From Alphaproteobacteria bacterium (lineage in GTDB: Bacteria; Pseudomonadota; Alphaproteobacteria; Puniceispirillales; Puniceispirillaceae), in NCBI GenBank assembly GCA_011526395.1, contig WTHW01000013.1, positions 1,987 through 14,260 on the forward strand: DNA of 12,274 nucleotides, in the 5' to 3' direction. Both the position numbers and the translations under genes were made by a program. Shown in pieces: positions 5,939 through 12,274 of this stretch (the first letter of the stretch is position 1; each line of letters starts with the position of its first letter). Under the pieces are notes generated by a model, which saw only the letters and a program-made list of their open reading frames with translations, was not told the DNA's origin and did not search any database.

Positions 5939-8900
5939 ATGAAATCATTAGAAAAAATTAAAAACGCAAAGTTCTTAGATGGTGCGCCGCAAGGGGTTGA
6001 TCAGCTCGTGGTTCAGGCGCTGTCCTCTAAAGGGCATGAGCAGATAGTGATCTTACGCGACGAAGCGCGTTTGGCACAATTTGTTGAGGGCATGCAATTT
6101 GTCATGCCAGACTCACAAATATTGGCCATACCAGCTTGGGATTGCTTGCCATATGACCGGATATCGCCTCATTCATCCATAACATCACGGCGTCTTGCTA
6201 GCCTTGCCAAGCTAATTCTGCCGCGCCCTGTGGATGATAAGCCGCGGTTGATTGTTACAACGGTGAATGGCTGGTTGCAAAAAGTGCCAGCCCCCTCTTT
6301 TTTTGAACGTGCTAGCCTTCACCTCACTAAAGGGCAACAAATATCAATCGATATAGTTACTAAATTTCTCGTTCGCAATGGATTTCATAGAACTGAAACC
6401 GTTAGGGAATATGGGGAATTTGCCGTTCGAGGGGGCATTATAGACGTCTTTAGTGATGCGTCTGCACCACCTAACCGAATAGATTTTTTTGGTGATGAGA
6501 TAGATACCATAAAAGCGTTTGATGCTCTAAGTCAGCGTTCCATCGAGCCAAAAGAAAAATTATTTATCGCACCTGCTGCTGAATTTTTACTTGATGAAGA
6601 GGCGATAGATTTATTTCGGTCCCGGTTTCGTGAGTTTTTTGGCGGTAAAGGGGTAAAATCCCCTCTCTATGAAGCTATCTCCGCAGGTCATATGTCACCT
6701 GGTATCGAGCATTGGTCTGCCTTACTTCACTCAGAAATGGCGACGATTGAAGATTACGCCAGATTTCATTGTGATGAAATGCCGTTACTTGTCTTTGATG
6801 AAGAGGCAAAGCCAGCCATATCAGCACGCCTTGAACAAATAACAGAGTTTTATGAAGCTAGACAAACGCCAGAGATAGAAGAGGATATACCATATTTTCC
6901 GCTTGCACCTCATTGGCACTATAGAAGCGAAGACGATGTTGATAATGCCTTGAACGGTTCAAACTGCTCATTCTTATCTTCATTCTCACAAGACCGTGAA
7001 ACGCAAGATGGTTTTGATGTAAAAGGCCGGGTGGATGTGACCTTTGTTGCAAATGATACACGTCCTAAAATCGCTCAAATCGTTGATTTATGGCAAAGCT
7101 CAGACAAAGACACGCGTTATATCATAGCGGCAACCACAAAGGGCGCTGCTGTCAGAATTGGGGAAATGCTTGCGAAAGCAGCAGATATTAATGTTCCTTT
7201 CACAACAGAATTATCAGATGCGTTAAACCAAAAAATATCTACCTGTGTTTGGCCGCTAGAGCGCGGTTTCTCGCTTGAACATGTAAATGTCATATCTGAA
7301 CAAGAGATCTTTGGGACAAGGCTTGCGCGACCTGTTGGTCGCAGGCGTGCTGATAACTTCCTTACAGAAGTGTCTGCCTTGAATCAGGGCGATTTGGTTG
7401 TCCATGTCGAGCATGGTATCGGCAGATATGAAAAGTTAGAGACGATTACCTCATCTGGCATCGAGCATGATTGTTTAATGTTAATCTATCAAGGTGGAGA
7501 TAAATTATACTTGCCGGTTGAAAACATAGACATGCTGTCTCGTTACGGTAAGGATTCAACTGACGTCATATTGGATAAACTTGGCGGTGTGGCTTGGCAG
7601 GCGCGTAAAGCAAAAATCAAAGAACGCATCAAGATAATGGCTGAACAGCTCATTCGTATTGCTGCTAACCGTGCAGTTGCGACGACTGAACCACTAGTTG
7701 CGCAAGCGGGAAGTTTTGCAGAATTTTGCGCGCGTTTCGGCTTTTCTGAAACGGATGACCAGCTTGATGCCATATCAGATGTGCTTGAAGATATGGCGTC
7801 TGGTAAAGCGACTGACAGACTGATTTGTGGGGATGTTGGGTTTGGCAAAACAGAAGTGGCTTTAAGAGCTGCATTTGTGGCGGCTATGGCGGGGTATCAA
7901 GTAGCATTGGTGACGCCTACAACGTTATTGGCAAGGCAACATGGAAAAGTCTTCAAAGAGCGTTTTGATGGCTTTCCTGTGAATGTGAGTGTCCTCTCAC
8001 GAATGACCAGCACAGCAGAAGCGAAGACCATTCGAGAGAATATATCAAATGGGGATGCGCAAATTGTGATTGGCACGCATGCATTACTTGCGAAATCAAT
8101 CTCATTCAGCAATCTAGGCCTTCTCATCGTTGATGAAGAACAAAGTTTTGGTGTTGGACAAAAAGAACGTTTGAAAGAGTTAAAGGGCGACATACATGTT
8201 CTAACTCTCACGGCCACGCCAATTCCGCGCACATTGCAAATGGCATTATCTGGTGTTCGTCAGATGTCAATTATTGCAACACCACCAGTAGACCGCTTGG
8301 CGGTCAGAACTTTTATCGGTGCGTGGGATAATGTTGTATTAAAAGAAGCACTATTGCGTGAGCGTTTTCGCGGTGGGCAGTCATTTGTTGTGTGTCCACG
8401 AATTGAGGACATGCCGCGTTTGTACGAGCGTGTGACAAAACTCATGCCTGATGCCAAAATCATATCAGCGCATGGACGAATGACGCCAGCCGAACTTGAT
8501 AAAGCCATGACAGCATTTGGCGAAGGGCAAGCTGATATCCTAATATCAACCAATATCGTTGAATCTGGAATTGATATTCCATCAGCAAATACAATGATTA
8601 TTCATCGCGCGGATATGTTTGGCTTGTCACAACTTTATCAATTACGTGGCCGGGTAGGGCGCTCCAAGCAACGTGCTTATGCGTATCTTACAACAGACCA
8701 GCACAAGATTATGACTGCAGGTGCAAAACGTCGTTTAGAAGTCATGCAAACTCTTGATAAGCTTGGTGCCGGATTTACCTTGGCATCTCATGATTTAGAT
8801 ATCAGAGGAGCTGGCAACCTTCTTGGTGATGAACAATCTGGTCATGTGAAAGAAGTTGGCGTTGAATTATATCAGGAAATGCTACGCCAAGCCGTCGATT

Positions 8901-9403
8901 TAGCGCATAAAACACGTCATAAAGAACAGATTGATGAAAAGCAGGATTATGCACCTCTTATATCAATAGGGACTAAGGTCTTAATTCCAGAAGATTACAT
9001 TCCTGACCTTACAAGCCGGTTATCTATATATCGTCGCATTGCCTCCCTGCAAAATGAAGATGATACAAATGCTATGATGGCAGAGCTGGTTGATCGATTT
9101 GGGGCTATACCAGATTCAGTTAAGAATCTTCTTCAAATCGTTGAATTAAAACAATTATGTAGGCGCGCAAATGTGCTGAAGATTGATGCCGGTGAAAAAG
9201 GGTTCTCGATATTATTCAAAGATAAACATTTTGCCAATCCAGATGCCTTGGTAGGTTGGATCGCTAGTCAAAAGGGTCAGGTGCAACTAAAAGCCGCTCA
9301 TAAACTCGTAGTGATGAGTGATCTTAAATTGATATCTGCAAGGGCACAGCGAGCCAAAGAGCTATTAGATAAATTAGTTGAACTTGCTGAACAAGAACAC
9401 TAG
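5939..9403 (+). CDS. mfd: transcription-repair coupling factor Mfd
   Basis: Large SF2 translocase that pushes or removes RNA polymerase stalled at DNA lesions and recruits UvrA for nucleotide excision repair. At 1154 aa it is complete. The N-terminal UvrB-like part holds PAWDCLPYDRISP (65-77) and REYGEFAVRGGIIDVF (156-171). The RNA-polymerase-interacting (CarD-like) domain begins at about 482 with GDLVVHVEHGIGRY (484-497) and includes GGDKLYLPVENID (519-531). The translocase shows GDVGFGKT (631-638), VDEEQSFGV (731-739), TATPIPRTLQM (758-768), TNIVESGIDIP (871-881) and QLRGRVGRSKQRAYAYL (901-917). LGDEQSGH (962-969) marks the TRG region, and a regulatory C-terminal domain follows to residue 1154. 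The ribosome binding site is poor, so translational coupling to sdhE, whose stop is 4 nt upstream, is likely. The stop TAG shares CTAG with the opposing DsbA-like gene. Confidence 0.99.
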   Translation: MKSLEKIKNAKFLDGAPQGVDQLVVQALSSKGHEQIVILRDEARLAQFVEGMQFVMPDSQILAIPAWDCLPYDRISPHSSITSRRLASLAKLILPRPVDDKPRLIVTTVNGWLQKVPAPSFFERASLHLTKGQQISIDIVTKFLVRNGFHRTETVREYGEFAVRGGIIDVFSDASAPPNRIDFFGDEIDTIKAFDALSQRSIEPKEKLFIAPAAEFLLDEEAIDLFRSRFREFFGGKGVKSPLYEAISAGHMSPGIEHWSALLHSEMATIEDYARFHCDEMPLLVFDEEAKPAISARLEQITEFYEARQTPEIEEDIPYFPLAPHWHYRSEDDVDNALNGSNCSFLSSFSQDRETQDGFDVKGRVDVTFVANDTRPKIAQIVDLWQSSDKDTRYIIAATTKGAAVRIGEMLAKAADINVPFTTELSDALNQKISTCVWPLERGFSLEHVNVISEQEIFGTRLARPVGRRRADNFLTEVSALNQGDLVVHVEHGIGRYEKLETITSSGIEHDCLMLIYQGGDKLYLPVENIDMLSRYGKDSTDVILDKLGGVAWQARKAKIKERIKIMAEQLIRIAANRAVATTEPLVAQAGSFAEFCARFGFSETDDQLDAISDVLEDMASGKATDRLICGDVGFGKTEVALRAAFVAAMAGYQVALVTPTTLLARQHGKVFKERFDGFPVNVSVLSRMTSTAEAKTIRENISNGDAQIVIGTHALLAKSISFSNLGLLIVDEEQSFGVGQKERLKELKGDIHVLTLTATPIPRTLQMALSGVRQMSIIATPPVDRLAVRTFIGAWDNVVLKEALLRERFRGGQSFVVCPRIEDMPRLYERVTKLMPDAKIISAHGRMTPAELDKAMTAFGEGQADILISTNIVESGIDIPSANTMIIHRADMFGLSQLYQLRGRVGRSKQRAYAYLTTDQHKIMTAGAKRRLEVMQTLDKLGAGFTLASHDLDIRGAGNLLGDEQSGHVKEVGVELYQEMLRQAVDLAHKTRHKEQIDEKQDYAPLISIGTKVLIPEDYIPDLTSRLSIYRRIASLQNEDDTNAMMAELVDRFGAIPDSVKNLLQIVELKQLCRRANVLKIDAGEKGFSILFKDKHFANPDALVGWIASQKGQVQLKAAHKLVVMSDLKLISARAQRAKELLDKLVELAEQEH

Positions 9404-10014
9404 GCACTTGCCGCATCAATTGCGTTTAATAATACGTGCGGTGGATGTGCGCCTGCCAATGAAAATTGTTCATTGAAAACAAAAAATGGCACGCCGTCTA
9501 TCCCTACTTGACTACCAAATTGTATATCTTGATTGATTTGTTGTGCCGCGCCTTCAAGTGCCTCTCTTGTGTAGCTGTTTGCGCAGCCTTCATCATCTAT
9601 CAACTTCTTTTGTACCTCTGGATCGCTGATATCGAGACCGTTAAGGAAATAGGCTTGGAAAAAACGTTCTGACAATGAAAAGCTGTGTTTGCCAGACGCA
9701 ATTAAAAGCGTGTGAATGGCTGAGGTCTCTGGCGTTATGCCAATCTTATCGAACTGGAATGAAATGCCAGCTTCTAGGCCAGCTTGTGAAATACGGTCAT
9801 AGACAGCATGACTGGCTTCACCAAATTTCTTTTTCAAGTAAGTTTGCCTGTCCATGCCTTCTCTTGGCATGGATGGGTTTAGCAGAAAAGCACGCCATGA
9901 TATATCAACGGAAATATCAGGCCTTTGCGAGAGTGCGTCTTCTAGTCGCTTTTTACCGATATAGCACCACGGACATACGATATCTGAGTAAATGTCAATT
10001 TTCAGATTTGTCAT
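9400..10014 (-). CDS. DsbA family oxidoreductase, FrnE-like
   Basis: Thioredoxin-fold protein of the DsbA superfamily, FrnE / 2-hydroxychromene-2-carboxylate isomerase-like branch, 204 aa. Probably a cytoplasmic thiol-disulfide oxidoreductase or isomerase. The active-site motif CPWC is at 14-17 after a short beta strand (LKIDIYSDIV). The cis-proline loop GVPFFV is at 174-179, and LAGAHPP (187-193) is the usual C-terminal motif. An inserted alpha-helical domain occupies about 55-160. There is no signal peptide or lipobox, unlike periplasmic DsbA. The ATG at 10014 is preferred to the in-frame ATG at 10023 because AAGGA (10024-10028) abuts the latter but sits 9 nt from the former. It converges with mfd (4-bp CTAG overlap) and diverges from the HugZ-like gene. 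The physiological substrate is unknown. Confidence 0.9.
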   Translation of the reverse strand: MTNLKIDIYSDIVCPWCYIGKKRLEDALSQRPDISVDISWRAFLLNPSMPREGMDRQTYLKKKFGEASHAVYDRISQAGLEAGISFQFDKIGITPETSAIHTLLIASGKHSFSLSERFFQAYFLNGLDISDPEVQKKLIDDEGCANSYTREALEGAAQQINQDIQFGSQVGIDGVPFFVFNEQFSLAGAHPPHVLLNAIDAASA

Positions 10015-10078
10015 GATGTGCATTCCTTTTTATGAAGTCTGATATATATTACGACCAAATCGGTAAAAAAGAAATGGT
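10015..10078. promoter_or_regulatory. divergent intergenic region, DsbA-like / HugZ-like genes
   Basis: A 64-bp spacer with an AT-rich core (GATATATATTACG around 10041-10053) that could supply -10 boxes on either strand. On the minus strand TTGGTC followed 17 bp later by TCATAA is a possible but imperfect promoter for the DsbA-like gene. No operator-like repeat stands out. With so little space, the two promoters must lie close together or overlap. Confidence 0.3.
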
Positions 10079-10576
10079 GTGATTTTGAGCGATATTGAAA
10101 AAGTGACCGTTGCTAGAAACGAGCTGCTAGCAAACGCGCAAACAATTTTAATTTCGGTGGCTGTATCAGATGCTGAACCCCAAATTGGCAGTAGTCCATT
10201 TATCAGAGATGGTGAGGGACATTTCTACATTTATACAAGTGACCTTTCAGCACATGTGCAGGAGTTACTAAAGGGAGCGAATGCGCGCTTCTTAATCATT
10301 GCAGATGAGAGTAAATCTCAAAATATATGGGCGCGTGTCAGGTTAAATTTCAAAGCGGATTATCGCATTATTGAGCGCAATAGCCCAGAATTTGAACAGA
10401 CAATTCCCATGATGGAAGACGCTTTCGGTGCGACTATGAGCCTGATAAAATCATTTAAAGATTTTCACTTAATCAAAATCACACCCACTACCGGCACGCT
10501 TGTTACTGGATTTGCATCTGCTTACAATATATCAGGCCCGTCTTTTACAATCGGCGATCAGTTACGTAAATCATGA
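10079..10576 (+). CDS. HugZ/HutZ-like pyridoxamine 5'-phosphate oxidase-fold protein
   Basis: Split-barrel flavin/heme-binding superfamily protein of 165 aa, closest in pattern to HugZ/HutZ heme-utilisation proteins. Family features: the N-terminal ARNELLANAQTILISVAV strand region, then SSPFIRDGEGHFYIYTSDLSAHVQELL (38-64), ADESKSQNIWARVRLNF (75-91), MEDAFG (112-117) and SFKDFHLIKITPTTG (125-139), ending GFASAYNISG (144-153). From memory of V. cholerae HutZ, H59 and D128 appear to match its His63 and Asp132, but the protein ends where the C-terminal axial heme ligand (His170) would lie. Heme cleavage is therefore doubtful. The start is uncertain: GTG at 10079 is used, and TTG at 10085 is possible; neither has a strong ribosome binding site. 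The stop overlaps the next start (ATGA). Confidence 0.82.
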   Translation: MILSDIEKVTVARNELLANAQTILISVAVSDAEPQIGSSPFIRDGEGHFYIYTSDLSAHVQELLKGANARFLIIADESKSQNIWARVRLNFKADYRIIERNSPEFEQTIPMMEDAFGATMSLIKSFKDFHLIKITPTTGTLVTGFASAYNISGPSFTIGDQLRKS

Positions 10577-11223
10577 ACCATCAAACAAAACCAATATTTT
10601 GGAGCTTCCGGCGATGCCCTTATGCCATGCGCGCAAGGCTTGCGGTGAAATCAAGCGGTATAGAGGTACATTTGCGCGAGATATTGTTGCGTGATAAGCC
10701 TGACGAATTTTTGCAAGCCTCACAAAAAGGCACTGTGCCTGTGCTGGAAGTAGGCGATGGCCAAGTGATTGATGAGTCACTTGATGTTATGTTTTGGGCA
10801 TTATCTCAATCAGACCCTGAAGGCTGGCTAGAAATCTATCACAGAGATAAAGCCGCTTTAGAACAGCATCTCTCATCGCTTGATACTGATTTCAAATTTC
10901 ACTTGGACCGATATAAATATGCAACACGTTATGACGATGTTGATGAAAAAATACATCGTCAAGAGGCCGTAATTTTTTTGGAATCTTGGAATGAAAAGCT
11001 GACGGCTCAGACAGCCCTATCAGGTTCAAATAATGGTATCCTTGATTACGCAACACTTCCTTTTGTGCGTCAATTCCGCATAGCTGATATGGAATGGTTT
11101 GATGCGCAAGACTGGCCAGCACTTCATTTCTGGCTTCAAACCTTCTTAAATAGTGAACGCTTTGCTAGTGTGATGACAAAATATGCCCCCTGGAAGGATA
11201 CTGGCGAAGAGCATCTTTTCTAG
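10573..11223 (+). CDS. glutathione S-transferase family protein
   Basis: Cytosolic GST-like protein of 216 aa, with an N-terminal thioredoxin fold (about 6-80) and an all-alpha C-terminal domain. RRCPYAMRARLA (13-24) has the CPYAxRxR pattern of omega- and glutaredoxin-like bacterial GSTs, so Cys15 is the likely catalytic or glutathione-linked residue. TVPVL (54-58) carries the cis-proline, and DESLDV (67-72) holds the Glu-Ser pair that binds the gamma-glutamyl part of glutathione. LDYATLPFVRQF (157-168) contains the conserved N-capping Asp158 of the C-terminal domain. A glutathione-dependent thiol transfer or reductase role is more likely than detoxification, but the substrate is unknown. It starts inside the HugZ-like stop codon (ATGA), with no clear ribosome binding site, indicating coupled translation. 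Its stop shares CTAG with the opposing transporter gene. Confidence 0.88.
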   Translation: MNHQTKPIFWSFRRCPYAMRARLAVKSSGIEVHLREILLRDKPDEFLQASQKGTVPVLEVGDGQVIDESLDVMFWALSQSDPEGWLEIYHRDKAALEQHLSSLDTDFKFHLDRYKYATRYDDVDEKIHRQEAVIFLESWNEKLTAQTALSGSNNGILDYATLPFVRQFRIADMEWFDAQDWPALHFWLQTFLNSERFASVMTKYAPWKDTGEEHLF

Positions 11224-12131
11224 CGTGATTTTTGCAATGCATATGATGTGTATAGCACATAGCTCGCTAATGTTGTGATGACCACAAGGCCACCAATAAT
11301 CATTTGCACTGTTGCTGTCTCACCAAATCCAATCCAGACCCATACCGGGCCTAATATGGTTTCAAGAAGCATTAATAAACCAATATTGGCGGCAGCTGTG
11401 TAGCGTGAAGCTGAGGTTAAACAGAAAAATGATATTGGCAATATCAGCAATCCACATACCGATATCATAGCTATGTTTCCATCAAACAGAGTTGATGGGC
11501 CAATATAAGCAAGCGCTAATAGCCCAGAAATCAGTGAGCCATTTCCTGTAATGGGGGCAACAGGTAAATCCTTGTACTTTCTAAACAAAACAAAGTTCAT
11601 GCCGATAGCTGCTGATGCTGTTAGCCCACAAGCAGCACCAAATAACACAGAACCATCTGGTGCGCCATGTGCTTCGCCTGCATCTAGTACTGTTAGCAGA
11701 ATGCCAAACAGCGTAAATATCGTCGCAAGCCAAGTGGATATATGTGTTCTCTCTCCCAGAATGATGCGTGAAAAAAACGCAGCAAAAATAGGAGAGGTCG
11801 CAAGAGCAAATAAAATAACTGAAACAGATGTTTCAGCAATGCCAATAACAAAACAAGCTGTGCTAACAAGTTGGCACATCGCCACAACAAGGCCACGCCT
11901 CGAAAAAGTAAGCTTCATGTTATGTGAAAAGTTATTCCGGTCTATCAGATAGCTTAGCAAAAACATCACTATACCCATCTGTATGCCGCGCCAAACAAGC
12001 ATTTCAAAGGCGCCCATACCTGACCACCTGATAAATAAGCTATCAGGCGTAAGTGTCATAGCGCCTAACCCAGCCAGGGCTAGGCCAAATAGCGGATGTT
12101 TCGCCTTATTTTTCAGAAATGAGTCAGACAT
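11220..12131 (-). CDS. EamA/DMT family transporter
   Basis: Inner-membrane permease of the drug/metabolite transporter superfamily, 303 aa, with about ten hydrophobic helices arranged as two EamA repeats. The end of the first repeat shows ETSVSVILFALATSPIFAAF (100-119) followed by GERTH, and the second shows the matching ANIGLLMLLETILGPVWVWI (248-267) followed by GFGE. The duplicated E...GP/SP pattern is characteristic. The substrate cannot be read from sequence; relatives export amino acids, nucleosides or other metabolites. The ATG at 12131 is chosen (protein begins MSDSFLKNKAKHP), with GGCGG (12141-12145) 9 nt upstream. Longer readings to an in-frame TTG at 12206 add a poorly conserved hydrophobic extension and would overlap the previous gene's stop. 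It lies 71 bp after another minus-strand gene and converges on the GST-like gene. Confidence 0.92.
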   Translation of the reverse strand: MSDSFLKNKAKHPLFGLALAGLGAMTLTPDSLFIRWSGMGAFEMLVWRGIQMGIVMFLLSYLIDRNNFSHNMKLTFSRRGLVVAMCQLVSTACFVIGIAETSVSVILFALATSPIFAAFFSRIILGERTHISTWLATIFTLFGILLTVLDAGEAHGAPDGSVLFGAACGLTASAAIGMNFVLFRKYKDLPVAPITGNGSLISGLLALAYIGPSTLFDGNIAMISVCGLLILPISFFCLTSASRYTAAANIGLLMLLETILGPVWVWIGFGETATVQMIIGGLVVITTLASYVLYTSYALQKSR

Positions 12132-12202
12132 GATGCATAGCCGCCACAGATAAAACATTGATATAAAAATCTTCATATCATGTTTCAGGTAAAAGGCGAA
12201 TC
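12132..12202 (-). other. 71-bp spacer between the partial gene and the EamA gene
   Basis: Both flanking genes are on the minus strand. The spacer is AT-rich and shows no clear terminator hairpin after the upstream stop, so the transporter may be co-transcribed with the gene entering from the right edge. I could not identify a promoter. Confidence 0.3.
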
Positions 12203-12274
12203 TCAATTCAAATTATCAAGAAACTTCTTTGCACTTTGTCTGATAATTTGTTTTTTCTCATCTGCCATTTTATC
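12203..12274 (-). CDS. C-terminal end of an unidentified protein (5' part outside window)
   Basis: The last 23 codons before TGA at 12203-12205 read through to the window edge. The tail is DKMADEKKQIIRQSAKKF then LDNLN: charged, probably helical. Such an ending resembles the final helix of amidohydrolase-type TIM-barrel enzymes, in which a short 'later residues xxNAxxFL' helix is common, but that is a guess. The open frame, natural-looking amphipathic tail and position directly upstream of the transporter on the same strand support a real gene end. Confidence 0.5.
   Translation of the reverse strand, partial: DKMADEKKQIIRQSAKKFLDNLN

Overview
The window looks like ordinary chromosomal DNA from an AT-rich alphaproteobacterium, possibly a marine, SAR116-like lineage. 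Two gene neighbourhoods support this: dat next to hfq with mazG close by, and recG-sdhE-mfd. The Hfq, RecG, SdhE and Mfd sequences also look alphaproteobacterial. The species assignment is inference. Coding density is very high. There are no tRNA or rRNA genes, CRISPR arrays, insertion sequences or phage genes that I can see.

Layout. (1) 1-1822, plus strand: the 3' part of a D-amino-acid/branched-chain type aminotransferase (dat), then hfq, then an inositol-monophosphatase-family phosphatase. The three are closely spaced and probably form one transcription unit, with a hairpin plus T-run just before hfq. (2) 1800-2612, minus strand: mazG, a house-cleaning NTP pyrophosphohydrolase, overlapping the phosphatase gene tail-to-tail by 23 bp. 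(3) 2708-3370, plus strand: a DUF502 two-helix membrane protein, divergent from mazG. It ends at a clear intrinsic terminator that lies inside the 3' end of recG. (4) 3373-5472, minus strand: recG, the branch-migration helicase. (5) 5671-9403, plus strand: sdhE (flavinylation factor for succinate dehydrogenase) and mfd (transcription-repair coupling factor), 4 bp apart and divergent from recG. (6) 9400-10014, minus strand: a FrnE-like DsbA-family oxidoreductase that shares a CTAG stop overlap with mfd. (7) 10079-11223, plus strand: a HugZ-like split-barrel protein whose stop overlaps the start of a glutathione-S-transferase-like gene (ATGA). (8) 11220-12131, minus strand: an EamA/DMT-family transporter, again ending in a shared CTAG. 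(9) 12203-12274, minus strand: the last 23 codons of an unidentified gene.

Functionally the region combines RNA regulation (Hfq), nucleotide-pool sanitation (MazG), DNA repair and recombination (RecG, Mfd), respiratory-complex assembly (SdhE) and thiol or redox proteins (DsbA-like, GST-like, HugZ-like). I found no convincing novel multi-gene system. The points most worth checking are the terminator embedded in recG, the hairpin before hfq, the loss of the arginine of the SdhE RGxxE motif, the HugZ-like protein that stops before the expected C-terminal heme ligand, and the absence of hflX from the dat-hfq-mazG neighbourhood.
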